Source of the DNA: Pseudomonas fragi
GTDB taxonomy: Bacteria > Pseudomonadota > Gammaproteobacteria > Pseudomonadales > Pseudomonadaceae
NCBI RefSeq assembly: GCF_900105835.1
Contig: NZ_LT629783.1
Span: forward strand, 3,680,501 to 3,744,500
Direction: 5' to 3'
Length of the DNA stretch: 64,000 nucleotides
The notes under the pieces are model-generated. The model worked only from the letters and a program-made list of their open reading frames with translations. It was not told where the DNA came from and did not search any database. Shown one piece after another: positions 50,476 to 60,924 of the stretch. Numbering within the stretch: the first letter of the stretch is position 1; the number at the start of each line of letters is the position of its first letter. The translations under genes and the position numbers were made by a program.

Positions 50476-51600
50476 ATGAGTCAGGTCGGTGCAAGCGCTG
50501 GGGCGGATGAGATTCTGGTCAGCTTTCGTGGTGTGCAAAAAAGCTACGACGGCGAAAATCTGATCGTCAAGGATCTCAACCTGGACATTCGCAAAGGCGA
50601 GTTCCTGACTTTGCTCGGGCCTTCCGGCTCGGGCAAAACCACCAGCCTGATGATGCTGGCCGGCTTCGAGACACCCACCGCCGGCGAGATCCTGCTGGCC
50701 GGGCGCTCGATCAACAACGTGCCGCCGCACAAGCGCGATATCGGCATGGTGTTTCAAAACTATGCCCTGTTCCCGCACATGACCGTGGCCGAAAACCTCG
50801 GCTTCCCCCTGTCGGTACGCGGCCTCAACCGCACCGATATCAGCGAGCGGGTCAAGCGCGTGCTGAGCATGGTGCAGCTCGATGCTTTCGCCCAGCGTTA
50901 CCCGGCCCAGTTGTCCGGCGGCCAGCAACAGCGTGTGGCCCTGGCCCGGGCACTGGTGTTCGAGCCGCAGTTGGTACTGATGGACGAACCCCTGGGTGCA
51001 CTGGACAAACAACTGCGTGAACACATGCAGATGGAAATCAAACATCTGCATCAGCGCCTGGGCGTGACCGTGGTCTATGTGACCCATGACCAGGGCGAAG
51101 CGCTGACCATGTCCGACCGCGTGGCTGTGTTCCACCAGGGTGAAATCCAGCAAATCGCCCCGCCGCGCATGCTCTACGAAGAGCCGAAAAACACCTTTGT
51201 GGCCAATTTTATCGGTGAGAACAACCGCCTCAACGGCCGCCTGCATAGCCGGGACGGCGATCGCTGCGTGGTCGAGCTGGGCCGTGGCGAAAAAGTCCAG
51301 GCCCTGGCGGTGAATGTCGGGCGTACCGGCGACCCGGTAACCCTGTCGATTCGCCCGGAGCGCATCAGCCTCAATGGCTCCAGTGAGTCGTGCGCCAACC
51401 GGTTCTCGGGCCGGGTCGAAGAATTTATCTACCTGGGCGACCACGTTCGGGTACGCCTGGAAGTCTGTGGCATGAACGATTTCTTTGTGAAACAGCCGAT
51501 TGCCGAGCTGGACCCCGCCCTGGCCGTCGGCGACGTCGTGCCACTGGGCTGGCAGGTCGAACATGTACGTGCGCTGGACCCTCTCTTAGAGGCGAATTGA
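50476..51600 (+). CDS. agtA: ABC transporter ATP-binding protein (5-aminovalerate/GABA)
   Basis: ATPase of 374 residues of the PotA/CysA class. I chose ATG 50476 (MSQVGASAGADEIL); the longer frame from 50389 is not conserved. Walker A GPSGSGKTT, signature LSGGQQQRVALARAL, Walker B VLMDEPLGAL and H-loop THD are intact, followed by a C-terminal TOBE domain (about 285-374). It powers import by AgtBCD. The gene order ATPase, binding protein, permease, permease matches PA0603-PA0606. Confidence 0.93.
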   Translation: MSQVGASAGADEILVSFRGVQKSYDGENLIVKDLNLDIRKGEFLTLLGPSGSGKTTSLMMLAGFETPTAGEILLAGRSINNVPPHKRDIGMVFQNYALFPHMTVAENLGFPLSVRGLNRTDISERVKRVLSMVQLDAFAQRYPAQLSGGQQQRVALARALVFEPQLVLMDEPLGALDKQLREHMQMEIKHLHQRLGVTVVYVTHDQGEALTMSDRVAVFHQGEIQQIAPPRMLYEEPKNTFVANFIGENNRLNGRLHSRDGDRCVVELGRGEKVQALAVNVGRTGDPVTLSIRPERISLNGSSESCANRFSGRVEEFIYLGDHVRVRLEVCGMNDFFVKQPIAELDPALAVGDVVPLGWQVEHVRALDPLLEAN

Positions 51601-51640
51601 TCGCCCCGGCTTCACCAACCCTGCACAGTGGAGAACAACA

Positions 51641-52681
51641 ATGCATACATCCTTCAAGTTCACGGCCCTGAGTCTGGGCCTGCTGTTCGCGGCCAATGCA
51701 CTGGCCGCAACCGATCTGACCGTGGTGTCGTTTGGCGGCGCGAACAAGGCAGCCCAGGTCAAGGCGTTCTACGCCCCCTGGGAAGCCAAGGGCGACGGCA
51801 AGATCATCGCCGGGGAATACAACGGTGAAATGGCCAAGATCAAGGCCATGGTCGACACCAAAAGCATCTCCTGGGATCTGGTCGAGGTGGAGTCCCCGGA
51901 ACTGTCCCGCGGTTGCGACGAGGACATGTTCGAACCGCTGGACCCTGCGTTGTTCGGTAACCCTGAGCAATACGTCAAAGGCGCGATTCAGTCCTGCGGG
52001 GCGGGCTTCTTCGTGTGGTCTACGGTACTGGCCTACAACGCCGACAAACTGAAAACCGCTCCCACCAGTTGGGCGGATTTCTGGGACACCAAAACCTTCC
52101 CGGGCAAGCGCGGGCTGCGCAAAGGCGCCAAGTACACCCTGGAATTTGCCTTGATGGCCGATGGTGTCGCGCCCAAAGATGTTTACACCGTGCTGGCGAG
52201 CAAGGACGGTCAGAACCGCGCCTTCAAGAAACTCGACGAACTCAAGCCGAGCATTCAGTGGTGGGAAGCAGGCGCCCAGCCACCGCAGTACCTGGCCTCG
52301 GGTGACGTGGTGATGAGTTCGGCCTACAACGGCCGCATCGCGGCGGTACAAAAAGAAAGCAACCTGAAAATCGTCTGGAACGGCGGCATCTACGACTTTG
52401 ATGCCTGGGCCATCCCCAAAGGCCTGGGCAAAGCCAAGGCCGACGCCGCGAAGAAGTTCATGGCGTTCACCTTGCAGCCACAGCAGCAGAGCGTTTATTC
52501 GCAAAACATCGCCTACGGCCCGGCCAACAAGGAGGCCATGCCTTTGCTGCCTAAAGAGGTGCAGGCCGACATGCCAACGGCTCCAGAAAACATCGCCAAC
52601 CAGGTGCAGATCGATGTCAGCTTCTGGGCGGACAACGGTGAGCAACTGGAGCAACGCTTCAACGCCTGGGCTGCCAAGTAA
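51641..52681 (+). CDS. agtB: Periplasmic substrate-binding protein (5-aminovalerate/GABA)
   Basis: Protein of 346 residues with a Sec signal peptide cleaved after ANALA (about residue 23) and the PotD-like type 2 binding-protein fold. Segments VVSFGGANKAAQVKAFYAPW and YNGRIAAVQ are typical. It captures the solute and delivers it to the permeases. It lies 40 bases after agtA and 67 bases before agtC. Confidence 0.92.
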   Translation: MHTSFKFTALSLGLLFAANALAATDLTVVSFGGANKAAQVKAFYAPWEAKGDGKIIAGEYNGEMAKIKAMVDTKSISWDLVEVESPELSRGCDEDMFEPLDPALFGNPEQYVKGAIQSCGAGFFVWSTVLAYNADKLKTAPTSWADFWDTKTFPGKRGLRKGAKYTLEFALMADGVAPKDVYTVLASKDGQNRAFKKLDELKPSIQWWEAGAQPPQYLASGDVVMSSAYNGRIAAVQKESNLKIVWNGGIYDFDAWAIPKGLGKAKADAAKKFMAFTLQPQQQSVYSQNIAYGPANKEAMPLLPKEVQADMPTAPENIANQVQIDVSFWADNGEQLEQRFNAWAAK

Positions 52682-52748
52682 GCAGCGCTGACATGCGGTG
52701 TGCCCGAGAGGGTGCGCCGCCATCGTTTAAAGATTTTCGGAGTTCGCC

Positions 52749-53996
52749 ATGGCCGTCGCCGTTCCCCTGAACGAGGTCTCCAGCCCCACCTTGAAGAAGC
52801 GCCTGGCGCATACCGAGCGGGTCAACCGCTGGAAGGCGCAGGCGCTGATTGCACCCCTGGTGATTTTTTTGCTGCTGGTGTTTCTGGTCCCGATTGCGGC
52901 CCTGCTTTATAAAAGCGTCGGCAACCCGGAAGTCGTCGACGGCTTGCCGCGCACCGTGGTGGCCGTGCAAGACTGGGACGCCAAGGGCTTGCCCGCGGAG
53001 CCGGTGTACCGGGCCTTGAGTGAAGACCTGGCCGAGGCGCGCAAGAATCAAGTCCTGGGCGATTTGTCCAAGCGTCTGAACATGGAACTGGCCGGCTACC
53101 GCAGCCTGCTGATGAAAACCGCCAAGGCGTTGCCGTTCAAGGCCGCGCCCGAATCGTATAAAGATGCGCTGGAAGGGATCGATGAGCGTTGGGGCGACCC
53201 CGCATACTGGCAGGCGATCAAGCGCAACAGTTCCAGCGTGACCCCGTTTTACCTGCTGGCAGCGGTGGATCACCGCATCGACGATCTGGGTGAGATCGCC
53301 CAGGCCACGCCGGACCAGTCCATCTATCTGGACATTTTCGCCCGTACGTTCTGGATGGGGTTTGTGATTACCTGCATCTGCCTGGTGCTGGCTTACCCGT
53401 TGGCGTACCTGCTGGCCAACCTGCCGACACGCCAGAGCAACCTGTTGATGATCCTGGTGCTGCTGCCGTTCTGGACCTCGGTGCTGGTGCGGGTGGCATC
53501 GTGGATCGTGCTGCTGCAATCGGGTGGCCTGATCAACAGCGCGCTGCTGAGCATGGGCCTGATCGACAAGCCGCTGGAGCTGGTGTTCAACCGCACCGGG
53601 GTGTACATCGCGATGGTGCATATCCTGTTGCCCTTCATGATTCTGCCGATCTACAGCGTGATGAAAGGTATATCGCCGACCTATATGCGGGCTGCGATCT
53701 CGCTGGGATGTCATCCGTTTGCCAGCTTTTGGCGGGTGTATTTCCCGCAGACCTATGCTGGTGTCGGCGCGGGCTGCCTGCTGGTGTTCATCATTGCCAT
53801 TGGCTACTACATCACCCCGGCCCTGCTGGGCAGCCCGAACGACCAGATGGTCAGTTACTTCGTGGCGTTCTACACCAACACCAGCATCAACTGGGGCATG
53901 GCGACGGCATTGGGCGGCTTGCTGCTGCTGGCCACCGTGGTGCTGTACCTGATGTACAACTGGCTGGTAGGCGCCAGCCGCCTGCGCCTGAGCTGA
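52749..53996 (+). CDS. agtC: ABC transporter permease, PotB type
   Basis: Membrane protein of 415 residues with an N-terminal helix (APLVIFLLLVFLVPIAALLY near 36-56), a long periplasmic loop of about 140 residues, then five more helices. The EAA-type coupling loop AAISLGCHPFASFWRVYFPQ, which contacts the ATPase, is present near 318-337. It forms the channel with AgtD. The stop lies 10 bases before agtD. Confidence 0.93.
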   Translation: MAVAVPLNEVSSPTLKKRLAHTERVNRWKAQALIAPLVIFLLLVFLVPIAALLYKSVGNPEVVDGLPRTVVAVQDWDAKGLPAEPVYRALSEDLAEARKNQVLGDLSKRLNMELAGYRSLLMKTAKALPFKAAPESYKDALEGIDERWGDPAYWQAIKRNSSSVTPFYLLAAVDHRIDDLGEIAQATPDQSIYLDIFARTFWMGFVITCICLVLAYPLAYLLANLPTRQSNLLMILVLLPFWTSVLVRVASWIVLLQSGGLINSALLSMGLIDKPLELVFNRTGVYIAMVHILLPFMILPIYSVMKGISPTYMRAAISLGCHPFASFWRVYFPQTYAGVGAGCLLVFIIAIGYYITPALLGSPNDQMVSYFVAFYTNTSINWGMATALGGLLLLATVVLYLMYNWLVGASRLRLS

Positions 53997-54006
53997 GGAG
54001 AACGCC

Positions 54007-54831
54007 ATGCTGAGCCCCTACATGTCACCCGTTGAACGGGTCTGGTTCTACAGCTTGCGCATTCTTTGCGGGCTGATCCTGTTGTTCCTGATTTTGCCGG
54101 TGCTGGTGATTATTCCACTGTCGTTCAATTCGGGGAGTTTTCTGGTGTATCCACTGCAGGGTTTTTCGCTGCATTGGTACCAGGACTTCTTTGCCTCGGC
54201 CGAATGGATGCGGGCCCTGAAAAACAGCGTGATCGTGGCCCCGGCTGCGACCGTGCTGGCGATGGTCTTTGGCACGCTGGCGGCGATCGGCCTGACCCGG
54301 GGGGATTTCCCGGGCAAGGCCCTGGTGATGGCGCTGGTGATTTCACCGATGGTGGTGCCGGTGGTGATCATTGGTGTGGCCAGTTACCTGTTCTTTGCCC
54401 CGTTGGGCCTGGGCAACAGCTATATCTCTCTGATCGTGGTGCATGCGGTGTTGGGCGTGCCCTTTGTGATCATTACCGTGTCGGCCACCTTGCAGGGCTT
54501 CAACCATAACCTGGTGCGGGCGGCTGCCAGCCTTGGGGCATCGCCGTTGACGGCGTTTCGCCGGGTGACCTTGCCGTTGATTGCGCCGGGGGTGATTTCG
54601 GGGGCGTTGTTTGCGTTCGCCACCTCGTTCGATGAGGTGGTGGTCACCCTGTTTTTGGCGGGGCCGGAGCAGGCGACCCTGCCACGGCAGATGTTCAGTG
54701 GTATTCGCGAAAACCTCAGCCCGACCATCGCTGCGGCGGCGACTTTGTTGATCGCGTTTTCGGTGGTGTTGTTGCTGACGCTGGAGTGGCTGCGCGGGCG
54801 TAGCGAGAAACTGCGCACGGCGCAGGCCTAG
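54007..54831 (+). CDS. agtD: ABC transporter permease, PotC type
   Basis: Membrane protein of 274 residues with six predicted helices and the coupling loop AAASLGASPLTAFRRVTLPL near 175-195. It completes the importer with AgtC. The stop codon overlaps the convergent transposase-type gene: both stops share the CTAG at 54828-54831. Confidence 0.93.
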   Translation: MLSPYMSPVERVWFYSLRILCGLILLFLILPVLVIIPLSFNSGSFLVYPLQGFSLHWYQDFFASAEWMRALKNSVIVAPAATVLAMVFGTLAAIGLTRGDFPGKALVMALVISPMVVPVVIIGVASYLFFAPLGLGNSYISLIVVHAVLGVPFVIITVSATLQGFNHNLVRAAASLGASPLTAFRRVTLPLIAPGVISGALFAFATSFDEVVVTLFLAGPEQATLPRQMFSGIRENLSPTIAAAATLLIAFSVVLLLTLEWLRGRSEKLRTAQA

Positions 54832-55337
54832 AACCAGCAGGCATCCCACAGGGGGTAATCACCGATCCGCGTGGTCAGTTGGGCGCGGATCGGGTTTTTG
54901 ATGATGTAGCGGGCTATGTCTTTTATGTCTTCTTCCTTGCGCAAGGCACGGTCGTGGTAGCCCTTTTGCCAAATTCGCTCGCGGGTGTTGGCCCGTTTGT
55001 TGACGCTGACGCTGCTGCGTGATTTCACACGGCACATCAACTCCCCCAGTGTTTTATCTTTTAATTCAACCAGCCAATGGAAGTGGTCCGGCATCACGAC
55101 CCATGCCTTCGATATTACGACTCCGTCGTCATGCGCCTGCCTGAACTGTTCCACCACAAGGCGACCCAAATGGAAGTCTTTGAAAATTGGCTGACGTTGC
55201 TGGGTGATAGTCGTTAGCAGATAAAGACGACCGCATTCGGAGTGACGGCCGATACGCAGGCGGTAAGCGTTCTTTGAGATTGGCAATCCATTGCCCTCCG
55301 TTACTGTGTTTTCTAAACCTAGATCACTTCCGAACAT
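54828..55337 (-). CDS. REP-associated tyrosine transposase (RAYT)
   Basis: Protein of about 169 residues from ATG 55337; the frame extends upstream to 55526 but that part is translated REP sequence, and the ribosome site is weak, so the start is uncertain. The Y1 transposase motifs are present: the HUH pair in MPDHFHWLVELKD, a catalytic Tyr in DIARYIIKNPIRAQL and an Arg-rich middle. RAYTs cut and join REP palindromes. A REP pair of the matching family lies just upstream and another at 58664-58796. Confidence 0.88.
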   Translation of the reverse strand: MFGSDLGLENTVTEGNGLPISKNAYRLRIGRHSECGRLYLLTTITQQRQPIFKDFHLGRLVVEQFRQAHDDGVVISKAWVVMPDHFHWLVELKDKTLGELMCRVKSRSSVSVNKRANTRERIWQKGYHDRALRKEEDIKDIARYIIKNPIRAQLTTRIGDYPLWDACWF

Positions 55338-55374
55338 GCCATTGAAGTAACTATTAACCAGATATTGCGTCTTT

Positions 55375-55499
55375 CGTAGCAGCTGCCGAAGGCTGCGTCC
55401 GAGTGCGAAGCGCTCGTAAATCGGTAACGCATGTTTCTGGAAGATAGGGAGGACGGTTTTACGGCCTTCGGCCGGACGTCGCCTTCGGCAACTGCTACG
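55375..55499. repeat. REP pair, GTAGCAGCTG family, beside the RAYT gene
   Basis: Arms CGTAGCAGCTGCCGAAGGC and the complement of GCCTTCGGCAACTGCTACG, with inner arms around TTACGGCCTTCGGCCGGACG. A different family from the GTGGGAGC REPs. It directly precedes the transposase gene and a similar pair lies at 58664-58796, so this is probably the family mobilised by this RAYT. Confidence 0.8.
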
Positions 55500-55606
55500 G
55501 GAGGTCGGGTGGTATGGGTGGGCCAATCATCGCTGCTACGGTGTGCGGCACATAGCCAGCGGTATACAATGCGCGCCACCGTGTTTAGCCCACTAAAAGG
55601 TGCGTC

Positions 55607-56281
55607 ATGCAGCCCTTCGCTATTGCCCCATCGATTCTTTCTGCCGATTTCGCCCGTCTCGGCGAAGAAGTGGACAACGTACTCGCCGCGGGTGCTGATA
55701 TCGTTCACTTCGATGTCATGGACAACCATTACGTACCCAACCTGACCATCGGCCCGATGGTCTGCGCCGCCCTGCGCAAGTACGGCGTCACCGCACCCAT
55801 CGATGCGCATCTGATGGTCAGCCCGGTCGACCGCATCATCGGCGACTTTATCGAAGCCGGCGCCACTTACATCACGTTCCACCCCGAAGCCACCCAGCAC
55901 ATCGACCGCTCCCTGCAACTGATCCGCGAAGGCGGCTGCAAGGCAGGTCTGGTGTTCAACCCGGCAACCCCGCTGGATGTGCTCAAGTACGTGATGGACA
56001 AGGTCGACATGATCTTGCTGATGAGCGTCAACCCGGGCTTTGGCGGGCAAAAATTCATTCCCGGCACGCTCAACAAGTTGCGCGAAGCCCGTGCGCTGAT
56101 CGATGCCAGCGGTCGCGAGATTCGCCTGGAAATCGACGGCGGCGTAAACGTCGGCAATATCCGTGAAATCGCTGAAGCCGGGGCTGACACCTTTGTCGCC
56201 GGTTCCGCGATTTTCAACACGCCGAACTACGAAGAAGTCATTCAAAAAATGCGCGCCGAGCTTGCGTTGGCCCGCCCATGA
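55607..56281 (+). CDS. rpe: Ribulose-phosphate 3-epimerase
   Basis: TIM-barrel enzyme of 224 residues interconverting ribulose-5-phosphate and xylulose-5-phosphate. Family motifs: [16 protein letters not shown], the metal-binding [32 protein letters not shown] and EIDGGVN. It overlaps gph by four bases and heads rpe-gph-trpE. Confidence 0.98.
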   Translation: MQPFAIAPSILSADFARLGEEVDNVLAAGADIVHFDVMDNHYVPNLTIGPMVCAALRKYGVTAPIDAHLMVSPVDRIIGDFIEAGATYITFHPEATQHIDRSLQLIREGGCKAGLVFNPATPLDVLKYVMDKVDMILLMSVNPGFGGQKFIPGTLNKLREARALIDASGREIRLEIDGGVNVGNIREIAEAGADTFVAGSAIFNTPNYEEVIQKMRAELALARP

Positions 56282-57096
56282 GCCGCTTTGAGCAGCTACT
56301 CCAGGGGCAGCTGCCAAAACTGGTGATGTTCGATCTGGATGGCACCCTGATTGATTCAGTGCCGGATCTGGCGGATGCCGTGGAGACCATGCTGCTCAAG
56401 CTGGGCCGCCCACCCGCCGGGATCGAAAACGTGCGGTTGTGGATCGGCAACGGCGCGCCCATGCTGGTGCGCCGTGCCCTGGCCGACAATATGGACGGCA
56501 GCGGCGTCGATGACGTCGAGGCCGAGCATGCACTGGAGATTTTCATGGACGCCTACGACGGCGGCCATGCACACACCACGGTTTACCCCGGCGTGCGTGA
56601 AAGCCTCAAGTGGCTGCAAAAGCAGGGCGTTGAAATGGCCCTGATCACCAACAAGCCTGAGCGCTTTGTCGCTCCCCTGCTCGATGAATTGAAGCTGGGG
56701 CGGTTTTTTCGCTGGATCATCGGTGGTGACACCCTGCCACAGAAAAAACCCGACCCGGCTGCGCTGCTGTTCGTGATGAAAATGGCGGGCGCCACCCCGG
56801 CCCAGTCGATGTTTATCGGTGATTCACGCAATGACGTACTGGCGGCCAAGGCTGCCGGTGTGCGTTGCGTCGCGCTGAGCTACGGCTACAACCACGGTCG
56901 CCCGATTGAAGAAGAGTCACCGGATATGGTGATCGACAATCTGCAAGAGCTGATAGCCGGTTGCTTAGAATCTGCGCCTGAGATAACGTTGGGCAATTCT
57001 GTTCCCTCCTCTCGAAGAGATTCCATCGTGGTGGTCACTCGCAAACTCTGGATGAAAGTCATCAAGGCCCTGGCCCGCTGGCGTTGGCGCGCCTGA
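56278..57096 (+). CDS. gph: Phosphoglycolate phosphatase
   Basis: HAD-superfamily phosphatase of 272 residues: motif [11 protein letters not shown], motif [10 protein letters not shown], motif III/IV KKPDP and [12 protein letters not shown]. It removes 2-phosphoglycolate arising from DNA repair and oxygenase side reactions. The catalytic domain ends near residue 230; the last 23 codons read in frame through the trp leader peptide (ending [14 protein letters not shown]). The enzyme tail and the leader therefore share one frame and one stop codon, which is unusual and could couple gph translation to trpE attenuation. Confidence 0.95.
   Translation: MSRFEQLLQGQLPKLVMFDLDGTLIDSVPDLADAVETMLLKLGRPPAGIENVRLWIGNGAPMLVRRALADNMDGSGVDDVEAEHALEIFMDAYDGGHAHTTVYPGVRESLKWLQKQGVEMALITNKPERFVAPLLDELKLGRFFRWIIGGDTLPQKKPDPAALLFVMKMAGATPAQSMFIGDSRNDVLAAKAAGVRCVALSYGYNHGRPIEEESPDMVIDNLQELIAGCLESAPEITLGNSVPSSRRDSIVVVTRKLWMKVIKALARWRWRA
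57028..57096 (+). promoter_or_regulatory. trpL: trpE leader peptide (attenuation)
   Basis: Within and in frame with the gph 3' end lies a 22-codon leader starting at GTG 57028 (or ATG 57052) and ending W-R-W-R-A before TGA. Two Trp codons separated by one Arg near the stop are typical of ribosome-stalling attenuators. It aligns closely with the leader at 60925-60993, which also has GTG 24 bases before the internal ATG. The trpE gene starts 70 bases downstream. A clear terminator hairpin was not identified by eye. Confidence 0.75.
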
Positions 57097-57166
57097 CTTG
57101 AATCTGGCCGCTGAGTCGGCACGTTTGCACACCTGACCGTTTTACCCTCAGACCACGAGGCACCTC

Positions 57167-58648
57167 ATGATCCGCGAAGAATTCCTGCGTTTGGCCGCTG
57201 CCGGCTATAACCGTATCCCCCTTGCCCGCGAAACCCTGGCTGACTTCGACACGCCGCTGTCGATCTATCTGAAACTGGCCGATCAGCCCAACTCCTATTT
57301 GCTGGAGTCGGTGCAGGGCGGTGAGAAGTGGGGGCGTTATTCGATCATTGGCCTGCCATGCCGCACCGTGCTGCGTGTGCATGATCACCAGGTCAGCGTG
57401 ACCCATGACGGTGTCGAGATCGAAGCCTGCGAAGTGCAAGACCCGCTGACCTTCGTTGAAGAATTCAAGGCCCGCTACAACGTGCCGACCATCGCCGGTT
57501 TGCCGCGTTTCAACGGTGGCCTGGTGGGCTATTTTGGTTATGACTGCGTGCGTTATGTGGAGAAGCGTCTGGGCAAGTGCCCGAACCCTGATCCACTGGG
57601 CGTGCCGGATATTCTGCTGATGGTGTCGGACGCCGTGGTGGTGTTCGATAACCTGGCCGGCAAGATGCACGCCATTGTGCTGGTCGACCCGGCCCAGCCT
57701 GATGCTTATGAAGAAGGCCAGGCCCGCCTTGAAGCGCTGCTTGAACAACTGCGCCAGCCAATTGCACCGCGCCGTGGCCTGGACTTCACTGCACAGCAGG
57801 CAGCGGACCCGGTGTTTCGTTCCAGCTTCACCCAGGCTGACTACGAAAAAGCGGTCGATACCATCAAGGACTACATCCTGGCCGGCGACTGCATGCAGGT
57901 GGTGCCGTCGCAGCGCATGTCCATCGATTTCAAGGCCGCACCGATCGACCTGTACCGTGCGCTGCGCTGCTTCAACCCGACGCCGTACATGTACTTCTTC
58001 AATTTCGGTGATTTCCACGTCGTGGGCAGCTCGCCGGAAGTGCTGGTACGGGTTGAAGACAACCTGATCACCGTACGCCCGATTGCCGGCACACGCCCAC
58101 GCGGCGCGACTGAAGAGGCCGATCTGGCGCTCGAAGAGGACCTGCTCAGTGATGACAAGGAAATCGCCGAGCACTTGATGCTGATCGACCTGGGCCGTAA
58201 CGATACGGGTCGCGTTTCAGAAATCGGTTCGGTCAAGCTCACCGAGAAGATGGTGATCGAGCGTTATTCCAACGTGATGCACATTGTGTCCAACGTCACT
58301 GGCCAACTGAAAAGCGGGCTGACGGCGATGGACGCCCTGCGGGCGATTTTGCCGGCGGGCACGTTGTCCGGTGCGCCAAAAATCCGTGCGATGGAAATCA
58401 TCGACGAGCTGGAGCCGGTCAAGCGCGGTGTGTATGGCGGTGCGGTGGGTTACTTCGCCTGGAACGGCAATATGGACACGGCGATTGCCATCCGTACTGC
58501 GGTGATCAAGAACGGTGAACTGCATGTGCAGGCCGGTGGCGGCATTGTCGCGGACTCGGTCCCGGCCCTGGAATGGGAAGAGACGCTGAACAAGCGCCGT
58601 GCGATGTTCCGCGCCGTGGCCCTGGCCGAGCAAACCCCGCGGGATTGA
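57167..58648 (+). CDS. trpE: Anthranilate synthase component I
   Basis: Protein of 493 residues that with TrpG makes anthranilate from chorismate and glutamine. The N-terminal feedback site [18 protein letters not shown] (the LLES element binds Trp) and the C-terminal chorismate domain ([18 protein letters not shown], [27 protein letters not shown]) are intact. It follows the leader peptide and lies far from trpG, with estP between them, the split arrangement of pseudomonads. Confidence 0.98.
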   Translation: MIREEFLRLAAAGYNRIPLARETLADFDTPLSIYLKLADQPNSYLLESVQGGEKWGRYSIIGLPCRTVLRVHDHQVSVTHDGVEIEACEVQDPLTFVEEFKARYNVPTIAGLPRFNGGLVGYFGYDCVRYVEKRLGKCPNPDPLGVPDILLMVSDAVVVFDNLAGKMHAIVLVDPAQPDAYEEGQARLEALLEQLRQPIAPRRGLDFTAQQAADPVFRSSFTQADYEKAVDTIKDYILAGDCMQVVPSQRMSIDFKAAPIDLYRALRCFNPTPYMYFFNFGDFHVVGSSPEVLVRVEDNLITVRPIAGTRPRGATEEADLALEEDLLSDDKEIAEHLMLIDLGRNDTGRVSEIGSVKLTEKMVIERYSNVMHIVSNVTGQLKSGLTAMDALRAILPAGTLSGAPKIRAMEIIDELEPVKRGVYGGAVGYFAWNGNMDTAIAIRTAVIKNGELHVQAGGGIVADSVPALEWEETLNKRRAMFRAVALAEQTPRD

Positions 58649-58663
58649 TTGCGCGCCCTGTGC

Positions 58664-58796
58664 CGTAGCCGCTGGCGAAGGGTGCGTGCGATTGCGAAGC
58701 GATCGTAAATTCTGACAGCCCGGTTCATCTGAAAGACCGAGTTGGCAGACTTTACGACGGCTTCGCCGCCGGACGCAGCCAGCGGCAGCTGCTACG
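58664..58796. repeat. REP pair, GTAGCAGCTG family
   Basis: Arms CGTAGCCGCTGGCGAAGG and the complement of GCCAGCGGCAGCTGCTACG, with inner arms around GCGATCGTAAATT and TTTACGACGGC. It belongs to the same family as 55375-55499 and lies between convergent trpE and estP. Confidence 0.75.
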
Positions 58797-58811
58797 AAGA
58801 GCTTCTGTTTA

Positions 58812-60743
58812 TCAGAAGTTCAGGCTCACCCCGATAGTGGCGCCCTGTTGCGTTACCCCATCACTCTTTCTCGCGTTATAAGCCGCCCGCAGCACAAGGT
58901 CGGCAGTCAATCTGTGGCTGACCCCCAGGCTTACACGGGCAAGGTTGCTGGGTGGTGTATAGCCCTCGAGCTTGAAGCGATTGTCGGGTAGGCTGTTGAG
59001 TGCGATGTTCAGGCGCTGGGTATCGCTCTGGAACTCATGTTCATGGGCGGCCTCGCCAAATAACAGCGTTTGTGGGGTGGCCTGGTAACTGGCGAGCAAA
59101 CCCGCGCCCAAGCGATTTGAAACAAGTGTCTGCTCTTCGTAGTTCAATGCAGTGGAGCGCCGGCCCTTTTCTTCATAGCGGTTAACTTCCACCCGCGAGT
59201 AATCGGCGCTGATAAAGGGGGAGAGCTGCCACAGGTCAGATGCCTGTGCGATTTCATAACCCAGGCGTGTACTCAATGCTCGCAAATGGCCTTCAGCCTG
59301 GCCTTGCTCCATATCACTACCCACCCCAAGCGCGAATTTTCGTTTCAGGCTGTCGTAATCCAGCCTGCCCAACGTCAGTGCCGCATCCCCCCACCAGTGA
59401 TTGTGCTGGTATTGGGCAAACACGCTACCCAGATAGCTGCTGAGCTTGTAGTCCGATTTATTAGCCCCGGTTTCCAGGCGTTGCCGGTAAAACCCGCCGG
59501 CAATGCCAAATCGCCAGTTGTCATCCAGCCTGTAGCTGGTGCCGATATTGAGGTTATAGCCTTTGCCATCTGCCTTCACGGCCGTGGTCTGCTTGTCGAT
59601 TTCCAGGCGTTGCCCGCCACCGGCGAGCAGCGTTCGCCACTGGCCAATGGCTTGCCATTGACCGTCGTCGCCAGCCCATTGGTTGCGCAACTGGTCTTGA
59701 TGGGCGTTGAGCGAGCCTTGGGCCATAACGGGTAACAAGGTCAGCTCCCACGGCACGGCCAGCAATGAGTAGGCATAGTCGGCAATCAGCTGTTGCCCTG
59801 TCTCGGTGGGGTGTACCGAGTCGTTGAATAGCAGTTTGGCCGGGTTGGGGGTTGCGCTGTTGAGGCCGTACTGCGGGTTTTCCGTACACTCTTCGCCGTT
59901 GAAACAGGTCGCGACAAGGTCCTGCCCCAGTGCCAGGCCATAACGGGCGGGGTCGGCGATGGCTTCACGCAGCAGCAGCGGGATATTGAGGGGAATCACT
60001 TCGGCGTCTATCTGCGCCAGTTGCTGGGTTAGCTCATGATTGAACAGGGCGCTCAGGGCGCTGGTGCCAGCCTGGGTGGGTGTACCGTAAACGGCTGGCG
60101 TCAGGCCCAGATCGGGCAGCAGCCAGACCATGATGTAGCGTGCCCCTGCCTGTTGCAGGGTGTGGGCGCTTGCCGCCAGGCTTTGTGCGGCTTGGCCTGC
60201 CTCGGCGGGGTTGGTGACCTTGCCTTGGAGAAAGTCATTACCGCCGCCTGAAATGAAATACAACGCCTTGGGGTCAGCCGTGAAGCTGTTCTGCACAAGG
60301 TAACCAGGCTTGCTGCGCAGGACGTAGCCGCCGACGAAGGACCAGTCATCCGGGATGGCGACCTTTGACTCGGTCTTGATGGAATTGAGAATCTGGTCTG
60401 TGCGATAGCCGCCAACCGCCCAGTTGTTGCCGTCGGGCTCCCCTGCAAGAGAGTTGCCCGGCGAAGTGGACGGGCGCAGGTCTGCGGGGGCGATCCCCAG
60501 TTGGGTGCCCAGCCGCGTGGGCGTTACTGCAGCATATTCCTCCCCCCGGTAATCCCTGTACGTCGGCCCGGTGCGGTTGGTGAAGCGCATACCTGTGCCG
60601 ACCCCTGGAAAATGCCCCGAGTCGCTCAGGCTGTCGCCGAACACGATCATGGTGGAATACGGCGAGGGTGCTGCTATGGCACGTTCACTGACGACGGACA
60701 GGATGCATCCCGCCAAGGGGATGAGTAGGGAGAGCCTGCGCAT
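58812..60743 (-). CDS. estP: GDSL-type autotransporter esterase (EstA/EstP family)
   Basis: Outer-membrane esterase of 643 residues from ATG 60743 ([18 protein letters not shown]); the longer frame to 60824 lacks a signal-type start. The passenger domain has block [12 protein letters not shown], the GGNDF block and the D-x-x-H block [10 protein letters not shown]. The C-terminal third is an autotransporter barrel ending in Phe ([10 protein letters not shown]), as required for outer-membrane insertion. Homologues act in rhamnolipid production, motility and biofilm. It separates trpE from trpGDC, as in P. putida. Confidence 0.93.
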   Translation of the reverse strand: MRRLSLLIPLAGCILSVVSERAIAAPSPYSTMIVFGDSLSDSGHFPGVGTGMRFTNRTGPTYRDYRGEEYAAVTPTRLGTQLGIAPADLRPSTSPGNSLAGEPDGNNWAVGGYRTDQILNSIKTESKVAIPDDWSFVGGYVLRSKPGYLVQNSFTADPKALYFISGGGNDFLQGKVTNPAEAGQAAQSLAASAHTLQQAGARYIMVWLLPDLGLTPAVYGTPTQAGTSALSALFNHELTQQLAQIDAEVIPLNIPLLLREAIADPARYGLALGQDLVATCFNGEECTENPQYGLNSATPNPAKLLFNDSVHPTETGQQLIADYAYSLLAVPWELTLLPVMAQGSLNAHQDQLRNQWAGDDGQWQAIGQWRTLLAGGGQRLEIDKQTTAVKADGKGYNLNIGTSYRLDDNWRFGIAGGFYRQRLETGANKSDYKLSSYLGSVFAQYQHNHWWGDAALTLGRLDYDSLKRKFALGVGSDMEQGQAEGHLRALSTRLGYEIAQASDLWQLSPFISADYSRVEVNRYEEKGRRSTALNYEEQTLVSNRLGAGLLASYQATPQTLLFGEAAHEHEFQSDTQRLNIALNSLPDNRFKLEGYTPPSNLARVSLGVSHRLTADLVLRAAYNARKSDGVTQQGATIGVSLNF

Positions 60744-60924
60744 GTGATGACCTGTTTTTATTGTTTGGGGCGCAGACATTAGCAAAACAAACTGTATTAA
60801 ATGTTTCATGTAAAACAATGTCACAAAGTACTTAAAGGGTGTTTTTCCCCGTATTTGCTGCCCCGTGTTGCACCTGTCGCACGGCTACGTTACTGTGCCA
60901 TGACGTAGAAATGAGACCCTTCCT

